Assembly: GCA_017550335.1 (NCBI GenBank) | Contig: JAFZPM010000022.1 | Span: forward strand, 1 to 64,000 | Length of the DNA: 64,000 nucleotides | Reading direction: 5' to 3' | Source of the DNA: Paludibacteraceae bacterium | GTDB taxonomy: Bacteria > Bacteroidota > Bacteroidia > Bacteroidales > Paludibacteraceae | Shown here: positions 34,785-42,889 of the stretch, piece by piece | How positions within the stretch are numbered: position 1 is the stretch's first letter | How the letters are laid out: each line of letters starts with the position of its first letter | Position numbers and translations under genes: made by a program | Notes under the pieces: model-generated | Told to the model about the DNA's origin: nothing | The model's database searches: none | Seen by the model: the letters and a program-made list of their open reading frames with translations, nothing else

Positions 34785-36275
34785 ATGAAAAAAATTTTGT
34801 TTGTGTGGGCTTTTTTGTGCCCTTTCTGTGCGTTTGCTCAGCTGAATGTATCCTTTGCGGATGGTGTGATTCCCTCTTATTGTGTAGGCACGGATTCTCT
34901 CTTTTCGGTCGCCGACGGGGTGGTTACTTCCTCGAATAATGTGGCCGGTGAAAGCTATCTCTTCGCCCCTTCTGTCGCGATGGACGATGCGGAGTGGGGC
35001 CTCACAGTCACCATGACCCAGCCGACCGGCTCGTGCTTCGCCCGTTACTATTTGGCGGTCGATGCGCCGGCGATCGATGGTTCCTCCTCCGGTTATTTCC
35101 TGCGCTTGGGTGATTCCAAACGACAGGTCTCCTTATGCTTCCGCAAGGAAAGCGGGAGCGTGGTCACCTTGGCGAAGGGGGACACGATGAGGCTCCTCCC
35201 TCCGCCGAACGAGAAGATGTTGCGTGTGGAGGTGAAGGTGACCCGTAGCAGTGCGGGCGAATGGGTGGTCTACTCCAGGCTGAATGATGAGGAGTCGTTC
35301 CGTCAGGAGCTTTCCGTCACCGATAACACCTTGACGCAAGCCTCCTATTCGGGCATCTATTGCAAGTATCCTAAGTCGAAGGCGAACACCTTCTCCTTCT
35401 CGGGGTGGACGGTGGAGGGTGAAGCGGCTTTCGTGCCTGACCCTCCCTCATTGCCTGAGCCTAACGATTTGATTTTTACGGAAATCATGTTCGCTCCGTC
35501 TGCGGATGGGGCTGAGTTTGTGGAGATCTATAACCGTTCCGACAAGGTCATCGACTTGTCCGGGCTCAGCCTTGCGGCGAGGAAGAAGGATGGTGCGGTT
35601 AGCTATGGCAAGCGGATTGCCTCCTCTTCTTCACTGATCTATCCTGATGAGTATAAGGTGGTTACGAAATATCCGGAGAAGGTGGGTGACCTCTCTTCGT
35701 GTGCGTCCGATGGGGCGATGGTGCAGATGTCCAACATGGCGGCCCTGAACAATGCTGGGGGGTGGGTCTCCCTCTTCCGCACGTCCGATTCCCTCTTGAT
35801 CGACGAGGCCTATTTCGCCTCCGACCTGCATGTGGAGGGGGTGCCTGACAAGGGGGTGGGGGTCTCGTTGGAGCGTGTTTCCATAGAGGGTTCGTCGTGG
35901 ACATCCGCCTCGCCTGCGACGGGCTATGCCTCTCCTGGCTGCGAGAACCAAGCCATGCTGGCGGTGGAGGACATTCTTTTCGAGGCCGATCCATTGTGCG
36001 CCCCTTACCGTGAGGAGTCCGGACTATGGCACCTGCGTTATAACCTGGACAAGCCTGGCTATTTGGCGAACGTGCGGGTTTATGCGTTGAATGGCTCCGT
36101 GGTGCGGACGTTGGGCCATTCGCTGCCCCTTTCAGTCTCGGGTTAGCTGGTTTGGGATGGTCGCACGGATAGCGGTGCATTGGTCGCCGTCGCACCGTAT
36201 GTCGTTGTGGTACAGGCTATTCATCCATCGGGGGATATGGTCAATCGACGATTTGTTGTCACGGTTTCAAGGTGA
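34785..36275 (+). pseudogene. Lamin-tail-domain exported protein interrupted by an in-frame TAG
   Basis: The open frame from 34785 encodes 453 residues up to TAG at 36144-36146. A signal peptide (MKKILFVWAFLCPFCAFAQ) starts it. A beta-rich region (about 20-220) follows, then a lamin-tail domain (about 230-350: LIFTEIMFAPSADGAEFVEI, YNRSDKVIDLSG). The C-terminal FlgD-like Ig domain starts at about 410 (LANVRVYALNGSVVRTLG). The frame continues after the TAG for 42 codons with the second half of that same domain (LVWDGRTDSGALVAVAPYVV) and ends at TGA 36275. A single base change from CAG or GAG would explain the stop. It is therefore either a recent nonsense mutant or a read-through case. The product would be 496 residues. 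Confidence 0.75.
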
Positions 36276-36331
36276 GGACGGTATCATCATGTTGTATTAT
36301 GGATATGGGGAGTGGAAACGCCTACCTGTCT

Positions 36332-36377
36332 GCCCTGTAGGGGCATTCCATTATCTAGCCCAGGGCATCGCCCTGGG
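36332..36377 (-). repeat. Intergenic palindromic repeat (REP-like), copy 3
   Basis: Read on the minus strand it matches copy 1 (401-446) at nearly every base: CCCAGGGCGATGCCCTGGG, CTAG, then a spacer and GCCCCTACAGGGC. Confidence 0.85.
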
Positions 36378-36504
36378 TCTCTTGAGGTGTGAATAGATGG
36401 TAAACGGAACCCAGGAAGGGGTGACACAAAGGAAGTTAGAATGTGTGATGGTTCGCATAATGATTGAGCCAAGTGTATTATTTCCTAAGAAAAAGTTGCC
36501 TGAT

Positions 36505-36876
36505 ATGAAAACTTTTGGCATATTTGCATCTGCGAAATCTGCAAAACATGAAAGATTTGTATCTGCGTACAAGTCCTATTTTATGGATTTTATTCAGTCT
36601 CTCACAGAGGCTGAGGCTCGTAAGGTCTTCTACGTTATTGATATGCTAAAGACGCAGGAGCGTATTAGTTCGAAGTTCGTGAAGTACCTTCGTGATGAGA
36701 TATACGAATTACGAGTTGAGCATAACGGTAATATCTTCCGTGTGTTCTTTATTTTCGACGAGGGGAATGTGGTGATATTATTCAATGGTTTTCAGAAGAA
36801 AACGCAGAAGACGCCACAACGTGAAATAAATATGGCAATACGATTAAAAAAAGAATATTATGCAGGAAAGAAATGA
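36505..36876 (+). CDS. higB: HigB/RelE-like toxin (phage Gp49-like family)
   Basis: A 123-residue protein from the start chosen at 36505. The reading frame is open further upstream (to 36397), but that part is not family-like. The C-terminal core YELRVEHNGNIFRVFFIFDE, then LFNGFQKKTQKTP and EINMAIRLKKEYY is typical of the RelE-superfamily Gp49-like toxins, which cut mRNA on the ribosome. It overlaps the following helix-turn-helix gene by 17 nt, the toxin-first order of higBA modules. The start is uncertain. Confidence 0.8.
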   Translation: MKTFGIFASAKSAKHERFVSAYKSYFMDFIQSLTEAEARKVFYVIDMLKTQERISSKFVKYLRDEIYELRVEHNGNIFRVFFIFDEGNVVILFNGFQKKTQKTPQREINMAIRLKKEYYAGKK

Positions 36877-37168
36877 CATAATGAGTGTTGACGCCATGAT
36901 GGACGAGCGCTTCGGTAAGGTGGGAACCCCTGAGCGTGAGGCGTTCCGCAAGGAGGCATACGCCTATTGCGTGGGGCAGATTATCCGTGAAGCAAGGAAG
37001 AGGGAGAAAGTCACCCAGCAGGAGTTGGCCCAACGCATGGGCACTAACAAATCCTATATCTCACGCATTGAGAAGGGAAGTGTAGAGCCTGGCGCAGGAA
37101 TGTTCCTTCGAATCCTCGGAGCCCTTGGTTTGCGTTTTGAGGTGTTGCAGGCTTCGCCGTGTAGATGA
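36860..37168 (+). CDS. higA: XRE-family helix-turn-helix antitoxin
   Basis: A 102-residue DNA-binding protein. The helix-turn-helix (about 46-77: KVTQQELAQRMGTNKSYISR) and the following helix GMFLRILGALGL are typical of XRE/HigA antitoxins, which neutralise the toxin and repress the operon. The gene starts inside the toxin gene. ATG 36860 and the internal ATG at 36881 are both possible starts. Confidence 0.85.
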   Translation: MQERNDIMSVDAMMDERFGKVGTPEREAFRKEAYAYCVGQIIREARKREKVTQQELAQRMGTNKSYISRIEKGSVEPGAGMFLRILGALGLRFEVLQASPCR

Positions 37169-37200
37169 TTTTAGTATAAACCACTTAATAATAGATTGTT

Positions 37201-37560
37201 ATGAATGAATATATAAATCCGTCAGTTGACGAAAAGATTGTTTTTGTTAATATAAAGAACACCTATAACTGCAAGGATAGAAAAAGTGAGTATTATCGAC
37301 CTTCTATTTATGAAGCCACAAGAAAATACTGGAGGGTATCGCTCTCGAGAGTTAACAATGCTACCTTGTTGATCGGTCATGTGGACGGGGTCGTTAAAGA
37401 GGTAATTCGGCTTACGAATAGTTATAAATCCAAGGACCCTAGGTTCTCCAACAGGATTGAGTTTGAAGGGGAGGAACTGGATGATTCCATATATTTAGGG
37501 AAGTTGATAACCAATATAGTGAGGATAGGACAGAACCCTATTAATTATTTTAATCTGTGA
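37201..37560 (+). CDS. Small protein, possibly PUA/EVE-like
   Basis: A 119-residue protein. The pattern IYEATRKYWRVSLSR, then LLIGHVDGVVKEVI, then RIEFEGEELDDS and GQNPINYFN recalls small PUA-like proteins that accompany mobile or defence genes; this match is from memory of the pattern and uncertain. It lies 32 nt after the antitoxin gene and may be part of the same mobile module. Confidence 0.6.
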   Translation: MNEYINPSVDEKIVFVNIKNTYNCKDRKSEYYRPSIYEATRKYWRVSLSRVNNATLLIGHVDGVVKEVIRLTNSYKSKDPRFSNRIEFEGEELDDSIYLGKLITNIVRIGQNPINYFNL

Positions 37561-37640
37561 TGAACGAAACAATTCTCCCAATTAATTACAAGATTGATTC
37601 TCCCTGCCCCCTAAATTTTACCTCTTAATTCATGATTTCC

Positions 37641-37672
37641 ATTGCCACTTTCTCTTTTTCCTCTTAACTTTG
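37641..37672 (+). promoter_or_regulatory. Promoter of the LD-carboxypeptidase gene
   Basis: ATTG (37641-37644), a 20-nt spacer, then TAACTTTG (37665-37672). The start codon is 24 nt downstream. Confidence 0.75.
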
Positions 37673-37696
37673 TAAGAAAAAGAAAGGGACGTATAT

Positions 37697-38614
37697 ATGA
37701 TAGTTCAACCGAGATATTTGAAGAAGGGCGATAAGATCGCCATCGTGGCGCCTGCGGGTGCGGTGGATCCTGCGTTGATAGACGGGGCATGCGCCCGCCT
37801 GCACAAGTGGGGCTTCGTGGCCCAGGTGGGTTTCACGGCGAAGGGTAATTGCGGACGGTTCTCCGCATCGGACGAGGATCGTTTGCTGGATTTGCAGCTG
37901 GCGATGGACGACCCCGCCGTCTCGGCTATCCTCTGCGCGCGTGGCGGATATGGCTGCATGCGCATCGTGGACAAGCTGGACTTCACGAAGTTCGCCCAGT
38001 CGCCGAAGTGGTTGATCGGCTTCAGCGACGTGACCGCCCTGCACGCCTCTTTCCATCAGCATGGCTATGCTTCGCTCCATGGGGTGATGGCTAAGGCTAT
38101 CTCCTCCAACAGCAAATCCGCCACCGCCCTCCGCGACCTGCTGAAGGGCAAGCGTGTGGAGTGCGCTGTGGAGGCCTCTCCACTGAATAGGTTGGGGGAG
38201 GTCCATGCCCCTGTCTTCGGTGGCAACCTCTCCTTGCTCTACGCCCTGCGCGGCACGCCTTACGACGTGGATATGCGGGGGAAGATCCTCTTCATCGAGG
38301 ACCTGAGCGAGCGGCTCTACCATATCGACCGTATGATGAATAACCTGCGCCTAGGTGGTGTGCTCAAGGACTTGGCCGGACTGGTGGTCGGTTGTTTCTC
38401 CGACATCCCTGAGGATTCGACGCTGGTCTCCGCGGAGAAGGTGATCCGTGAAGCGGTGGCTGGGTATGACTATCCGGTCCTTTTCGGCGTGCCGGTCGGC
38501 CATGAGGGGTATAACTGCCCGATTATGGAGGGCGCCGAATATAAGCTCTCCGTCACGAAAGAGGGTGGCTCTTGGTCGTTATATCTTCCTGCGAAGGATA
38601 ATAAGCGGAAATGA
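37697..38614 (+). CDS. LD-carboxypeptidase (peptidase S66, LdcA/MccF type)
   Basis: A 305-residue serine peptidase of family S66, which removes the terminal D-alanine from tetrapeptides during peptidoglycan recycling; relatives (MccF) cleave microcin C-type compounds. The nucleophile elbow GFSDVTALH places Ser110. The glutamate is probably in FIEDLSERLY, and the His in PVGHEGYN. The N-terminal IAIVAPAG and CARGGYGCMRI motifs are typical. No signal peptide is seen, so it acts in the cytoplasm. Confidence 0.9.
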   Translation: MIVQPRYLKKGDKIAIVAPAGAVDPALIDGACARLHKWGFVAQVGFTAKGNCGRFSASDEDRLLDLQLAMDDPAVSAILCARGGYGCMRIVDKLDFTKFAQSPKWLIGFSDVTALHASFHQHGYASLHGVMAKAISSNSKSATALRDLLKGKRVECAVEASPLNRLGEVHAPVFGGNLSLLYALRGTPYDVDMRGKILFIEDLSERLYHIDRMMNNLRLGGVLKDLAGLVVGCFSDIPEDSTLVSAEKVIREAVAGYDYPVLFGVPVGHEGYNCPIMEGAEYKLSVTKEGGSWSLYLPAKDNKRK

Positions 38615-38639
38615 TTTCCGTTACATTGGTAGATTTGTT

Positions 38640-38647
38640 TATCTTTG
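38640..38647 (+). promoter_or_regulatory. -7 box of the beta-barrel gene
   Basis: TATCTTTG, 15 nt before the start codon of the next gene. TTTC at 38615-38618 is at the -33 distance (spacer 21). Confidence 0.55.
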
Positions 38648-38662
38648 TGGCAAAGTTGAAGT

Positions 38663-39337
38663 ATGAAACGTATATTTAGTCTGATATTGCTCTCCCTCGC
38701 CCCTCTGTTGGCGAGTGCCCAGTGGGAATTTGGTGTGGATTTGGGAGCATCCATCTCCCGCTCCAATAGGGCGGACGAGCCTAATTTCCTCATGAAGAAC
38801 GCTATCTCTTTCCTTCCTGAGTTCAGGGCCTCCTATTCGTTCGCACCCAATTGGTATCTAGGCTTCGGGGCGGCGCATGTCACCAAGTGCTATAGGCTTG
38901 AACCTACCGACGAGTGGGAGGGTGAGGCTCCTAGCACGTGTCGTTTCCGCTACTTCACCTTGCCTGTCTTGTTGACGTACCGTTTCCCTATATCAGACTT
39001 CTGGTTGGGATTCTCCTACGGCATACAGGGGGATTTCTTCATTAGCCAAAAAACACCTACTATGTTCTATAATGGCGAGGAGCATCGCCGGTATGAGTTG
39101 GACAACAAGGAGATGAACCAATGCTTCGGCATGTCGCTTGGCACAGAGTTCGGATATAACCTTAACGAGAACTGGAAGTTGATGCTCTCCTATCGTTACG
39201 CCTTCGATTTGGTGAATGCGGACGAGCGCGCTTTCCATGGCAGATTCCGTAGCAATACTATCTCTTTGGGCTTCAGGTATGTGCTGGGCGGTGCGACGAT
39301 GGTGGAGTCGTATGATGCGTTGTCGGCGGCTTGGTGA
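38663..39337 (+). CDS. Small outer-membrane beta-barrel protein
   Basis: A 224-residue protein with a signal peptide (MKRIFSLILLSLAPLLASAQ, cut after SAQ). Alternating strands follow with aromatic ends (FGVDLGASISRS, WYLGFGAAHV, FWLGFSYGIQGDFFI, WKLMLSYRYAFDL, ISLGFRYVLGG). The pattern matches the PorT/OmpW-like eight-stranded barrels common in Bacteroidetes. Its role is unknown. It has its own promoter and is convergent with the hepT/mntA pair. Confidence 0.8.
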   Translation: MKRIFSLILLSLAPLLASAQWEFGVDLGASISRSNRADEPNFLMKNAISFLPEFRASYSFAPNWYLGFGAAHVTKCYRLEPTDEWEGEAPSTCRFRYFTLPVLLTYRFPISDFWLGFSYGIQGDFFISQKTPTMFYNGEEHRRYELDNKEMNQCFGMSLGTEFGYNLNENWKLMLSYRYAFDLVNADERAFHGRFRSNTISLGFRYVLGGATMVESYDALSAAW

Positions 39338-39838
39338 TTATATCGAATCAATCTCGTCGATAGACAATCCTGTATATCGTGAAATTAATGAAGGGTCCAT
39401 TCCGTCCTTTTTCATGCGGGCAACAGTCTGTAGCAGGCTCTTTTTAATGGCTAATTCGGAGATTACTTGCTCGTTTTTCCCCCATTCCTCCCAATTGGTA
39501 TCCGACAGATATTGTACTATTTGTTGTCGTAATGGATGTAGATCATCATGGATAACTTTCCAAACTTCTTGTGCGTTGATTTGGTAATAGTCGTGAACTA
39601 ACACATGTCTCATTTTGGCGATAAATTCCCAAGGCGTTTTGTCGTGTTGCCTGCAGAATGTTCTTGAGAGTTTATAGGCTGCTTCACCTATGATTTCAAT
39701 GTTTTTGATGATGCCATAGTATCTCAGTCTGTCAATTTCCAAATCCTCTTTTGATTTGCCATCGGCAAAGTCAAGGATACAATCAATCGCCTGAAGAATG
39801 TGCTCCAAACGATCCCGATCTTTAATGTTCTCTCTCAT
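39338..39838 (-). CDS. hepT: HepT-like HEPN toxin with C-terminal extension
   Basis: A 166-residue HEPN-domain protein. The ribonuclease motif R-x4-H-x-Y is complete (Arg77, His82, Tyr84 in RHVLVHDYY). HepT enzymes cut RNA and are silenced when the partner MntA AMPylates the tyrosine of this motif. The last about 45 residues (ELAIKKSLLQ ... LISRYTGLSIDEI) go beyond the usual HepT end and look like the C-terminal helix motif of Rpn/PD-(D/E)XK-type proteins; the meaning is unclear. The gene overlaps mntA by 17 nt. Confidence 0.88.
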   Translation of the reverse strand: MRENIKDRDRLEHILQAIDCILDFADGKSKEDLEIDRLRYYGIIKNIEIIGEAAYKLSRTFCRQHDKTPWEFIAKMRHVLVHDYYQINAQEVWKVIHDDLHPLRQQIVQYLSDTNWEEWGKNEQVISELAIKKSLLQTVARMKKDGMDPSLISRYTGLSIDEIDSI

Positions 39839-40118
39839 AAATCAGTTTTTTGTCACGATTGGCACTTTCAACAGCGAAGGGTAGTAATGTCCCGTCTTCA
39901 ACTATATCCACAGACAGATTGAGTATTCTTTCTAATTCACAGATCATAGCGGCGTGTTTTAATAGACTAATGCCGTTTTCATCGTATTGAACAAGAATAT
40001 CTACGTCGCTCAGTGGTGTTTCTTCACCACGAGCATATGAACCGAACAACCATGCTCGACGAATCGGTTGATTCTTGAAATATTCGGCTATATTTTTTTG
40101 TATTGTATTCGTGTTCAT
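39822..40118 (-). CDS. mntA: MntA-type minimal nucleotidyltransferase antitoxin
   Basis: A 98-residue minimal nucleotidyltransferase. The catalytic pattern is GSYARGEETPLSDVDILV, with Gly26-Ser27 and the Asp38-x-Asp40 pair, plus a further Asp (SVDIVED) for metal binding. In known pairs it modifies HepT and blocks its RNase. It is the first gene of the unit and has a -7 box 25 nt upstream. Confidence 0.9.
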   Translation of the reverse strand: MNTNTIQKNIAEYFKNQPIRRAWLFGSYARGEETPLSDVDILVQYDENGISLLKHAAMICELERILNLSVDIVEDGTLLPFAVESANRDKKLIYEREH

Positions 40119-40142
40119 TTATTCTTTTTGTGGATTCAAAAA

Positions 40143-40150
40143 CAAAAATA
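40143..40150 (-). promoter_or_regulatory. -7 box of mntA-hepT
   Basis: TATTTTTG on the minus strand, 25 nt before the mntA start. No clear -33 box is seen. Confidence 0.5.
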
Positions 40151-40204
40151 GTATTTTTTCCGTAAAATATTGTGTAAAAGGCGGAGAAGTAGAGTGGCAA
40201 ATAT

Positions 40205-40240
40205 AAGGATGCTTTTAGATTGTTGCCGTTAAGCATCCTT
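40205..40240 (-). terminator. Hairpin terminator of the symporter operon
   Basis: The 10-bp stem AAGGATGCTT/AAGCATCCTT encloses 16 nt and overlaps the last codons of the small subunit gene. The T run after it is weak (ATATTT), so termination is probable but not certain. Confidence 0.6.
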
Positions 40241-40363
40241 TTGGTTTTGCTTTAATTCTTTTCCTTTCTTCTTCCCGATGGTCAGCACCTTATAGAAGAG
40301 GATGCCGAGTATGACGGTCACGGTACCTTGTACGATGAGCATGAATAGAACGGATGTTTTCAT
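40229..40363 (-). CDS. MetS-type small subunit of the NSS symporter
   Basis: A 44-residue membrane peptide (MKTSVLFMLIVQGTVTVILG, then a basic tail ending KELKQNQKDA). One membrane helix and a lysine-rich cytoplasmic tail match the MetS-type partners that accompany many bacterial NSS transporters and were described for the methionine carrier MetPS. The start overlaps the transporter stop by 4 nt (ATGA), so the two are translated together. The gene is easily missed because of its size. Confidence 0.85.
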   Translation of the reverse strand: MKTSVLFMLIVQGTVTVILGILFYKVLTIGKKKGKELKQNQKDA

Positions 40364-41994
40364 AATTTACCCTCCCTTCTTTCTTTGAGGATGCGTTGTT
40401 CCCTTGTGTAGGACGCATGCCAGATTAGTACGCAGACGAGCACCAGGAGTATGGCCATGCCGATCCTTGCCCCGTCGATGTAGGCGATGTTCGGGTCGTC
40501 TGCCGAGATGCCTTGGTGGGTCAGCTCCGCTATGATGGCGGAGTCGTCCAGCGGCCAACCCTTCAGGCTGATCAGCGACCAGTCGTCATTCTTCGGTTTG
40601 AAGAGGGCGGCGAGGAAGATGGTGATCAGCATGGTCGGCGTGACATATTTCAGCACGTATTTGAAGAACTTCGGTATCTGCATATCCGCATGGTAGTTGA
40701 TCAGTCTCCACCCCTTCTCGATGCCCATCACCCATGAGAAGGCGATGGCTTCTATGGTGGCGAAGAGGAAGAGGGCCACGGTGCCTCCCCAGAAATCGTA
40801 TTGGTCGAACACCCCTTTCTCGAAGAAGAAGATGCACGGAAGGGCGATGATGAGAATGATCGCGCCGAGGGTGTAGGAGGTGCTTTTCTGCGACCAGTTA
40901 TAGCTGTTGGATAGGAAGGCCACGAAGGGTTGCGTGGTGGAGAGCGAGGAGGTGATGGCGGCGAAGAAGAGCAGTCCGAAGAAGGCGAGCCCCGCCATGG
41001 CCGACAGGAAATCTCCCCATTGCCCGAAAAGATAAGGCATGGTGCGGAATCCCAGTCCGAATCCTCCTGTCTGCGCCAGCTCGACCACCTTGTCGATGCC
41101 GAGGTAGCCCACTGCGATCGGTATGATGATGGCACTACCGAGGATGATCTCCGTGAATTCGTTGGTGAAGGCGGAGGTCATGGAGCTGAGGGCGATGTCC
41201 TCGTCCCGCTTCAGGTAGGAGGCGTAGGTCTGTATGGCTCCCATGCCGAGGGAGAGCGTGAAGAAGACCTGTCCCGCCGCCGCCAGCCATATCTTAGGGT
41301 TGGAGAGGGAGTTGAAGTCTGGTGTCCAAAGAAAGTCGATGGCGGTCGTCCCGTCGCAGATGGCGCCATTGTCGCCCGCCTTGAGGGAGTATGCCTTGAC
41401 GACGAGGAACAGTCCGAAGAACAGCAACATCGGCATGCATATCTTAGCGACCCGTTCGATACCTTTGTTGATGCCCTTGCTGATGATGAAGATGTTCAGC
41501 CATAGGCAGAAGATGAAGCAGAGCAAGGTGTCGTAGGGGATTCCGAAGGTGGACTCCTTGAGGTTCAGGTAGGTGTCGAAGAAGGCGGAGATCTCCGTTT
41601 CCGTCATGCCTCTGAATGAACCGATCACCGAGTGTATCGCATAGGAAAGGATCCAACTCTCTATGTAGCAGTAGTAGGAGGAGATGATGAGGCTGGAGAA
41701 GAGCCCCAGAGAACCCGTGTAGCGCCAAATCTTGCGGTGGTCCAGCCGTTGCATGATCATCGGAGGCGAGTGGTGCCCGTGCAGACCGCCGAACTTACCC
41801 GTCGACCATTCCACCATGACCAAAGGCAGACCTAGGAGGACGAACGACACGATATAGGGGATGATGAAGGCGCCGCCACCGTTTTGGATGGCTTGGATAG
41901 GAAATCGCAGGAAGTTGCCGATGCCTACGGCGCTTCCCGCCATCGCCAGGATGAGTCCGACCCGTGATCCCCAGTTTTCCTTCTTTTGATTCAT
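40360..41994 (-). CDS. Sodium:neurotransmitter-symporter (NSS) family amino-acid transporter
   Basis: A 544-residue integral membrane protein with about 12 helices. Helix 1 carries the unwound sodium/substrate site (MAGSAVGIGNFLRFP), as in LeuT. It takes up an amino acid driven by Na+. The substrate is not readable; methionine is possible because of the MetS-type partner. The start at 41994 is chosen because a -7 box at 42012-42019 lies inside the longer reading frame that begins at 42027. Followed, with a 4-nt overlap, by the small subunit. Confidence 0.92.
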   Translation of the reverse strand: MNQKKENWGSRVGLILAMAGSAVGIGNFLRFPIQAIQNGGGAFIIPYIVSFVLLGLPLVMVEWSTGKFGGLHGHHSPPMIMQRLDHRKIWRYTGSLGLFSSLIISSYYCYIESWILSYAIHSVIGSFRGMTETEISAFFDTYLNLKESTFGIPYDTLLCFIFCLWLNIFIISKGINKGIERVAKICMPMLLFFGLFLVVKAYSLKAGDNGAICDGTTAIDFLWTPDFNSLSNPKIWLAAAGQVFFTLSLGMGAIQTYASYLKRDEDIALSSMTSAFTNEFTEIILGSAIIIPIAVGYLGIDKVVELAQTGGFGLGFRTMPYLFGQWGDFLSAMAGLAFFGLLFFAAITSSLSTTQPFVAFLSNSYNWSQKSTSYTLGAIILIIALPCIFFFEKGVFDQYDFWGGTVALFLFATIEAIAFSWVMGIEKGWRLINYHADMQIPKFFKYVLKYVTPTMLITIFLAALFKPKNDDWSLISLKGWPLDDSAIIAELTHQGISADDPNIAYIDGARIGMAILLVLVCVLIWHASYTREQRILKERREGKL

Positions 41995-42011
41995 GAGACC
42001 TTTGTTTTGGG

Positions 42012-42019
42012 CAAAGATA
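42012..42019 (-). promoter_or_regulatory. -7 box of the symporter operon
   Basis: TATCTTTG on the minus strand, 17 nt before the chosen start codon. The transcript would begin after the upstream in-frame ATG at 42027, which rules that ATG out. Confidence 0.7.
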
Positions 42020-42100
42020 ATAAACATTTATGTAAAATGTTAGGGTGCGGATGAATGTTTAGTGTGTGCGGAAAGCTTATTTGGGCGAGTCGGAATATGC

Positions 42101-42799
42101 TTATTTATTGAGGACGAATTCGATGGGTATGGTATAGGTTTTATTCTTGTTGGAAGTGCCAGGTATCCAAAGGGGCATGGATCTGACCACCCGTAAGGCT
42201 TCATTGTCTATTGCAGGGTCAACGCCTCGTACAACTTTCACTTTTGCGACCCTTCCGTCGGCTTTCACGGTAAATTTGACTATCACCGTCCCCTCAATTC
42301 CTTCATCGATGGCTATTTGTGGGTAAGCTAAATTACTCAGCATGTAGGCGTTTAATGCCTCCATGCCTCCGGGAAAGGTGGCGTATTGAGGACGCTTCGG
42401 TCTTTTGGCACCCGCTTTCCTTGCTTTAGGGCTTGTGTTGCCCCTGTCAGGAAGAATCGAACCACTCTTAGCAGGGGCGCTCGGTTTGTCAGGTTGGGCG
42501 AGGCCACATGCTTCCTTGTGGTGGAAGGTGTCTGTCGGATACGGGATGCTATCCTTGGATTCCCCCAGGGCAGTGTTGTCCTTTTGTGAGGTGGAAGAGT
42601 CGGAGCACGTCGGGTGGAACTCTTCGGTCAGTAACATAGTGTCTCTTAAGTCGGGCTCCGTCTCCGATGGATTCGCCGGGGACGACGGGTCCGAGGAACA
42701 TGCACTCCCCCCTAGCACCATGGATAGGCCTGTGGCTTTGATATAGGCGCTTATTCTTCGCTTCATGCGCAGTTTATATGTGGATGTTCTGTTTGTCAT
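42101..42799 (-). CDS. TonB C-terminal-domain protein (second of a tandem pair)
   Basis: A 232-residue protein that ends in a TonB-type C-terminal domain (about 140-232: ATFPGGMEALNAYMLSNLAYP, IEGTVIVKFTVKADGRV, IDNEALRVVRSMPLW). An AGGAGG sequence 4 nt upstream supports the start at 42799; ATG 42766 is an alternative. After a poor signal or lipoprotein-like segment (GLSMVLGGSACSSD) comes a low-complexity Ser/Pro linker. The stretch SACSSDPSSP.NPSET.PDL.DT is shared with the upstream gene, so the pair arose by duplication. This copy has lost the N-terminal Cys-rich module of its neighbour. Confidence 0.82.
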   Translation of the reverse strand: MTNRTSTYKLRMKRRISAYIKATGLSMVLGGSACSSDPSSPANPSETEPDLRDTMLLTEEFHPTCSDSSTSQKDNTALGESKDSIPYPTDTFHHKEACGLAQPDKPSAPAKSGSILPDRGNTSPKARKAGAKRPKRPQYATFPGGMEALNAYMLSNLAYPQIAIDEGIEGTVIVKFTVKADGRVAKVKVVRGVDPAIDNEALRVVRSMPLWIPGTSNKNKTYTIPIEFVLNK

Positions 42800-42889
42800 A
42801 AAGCCTCCTGGATTATTGTTGGGGTATTATGAAGTCAGATTTGGAGCCTATTCTTTCTCCTTCCTCTTCGCTGGTGTGACGGTTCTGGA

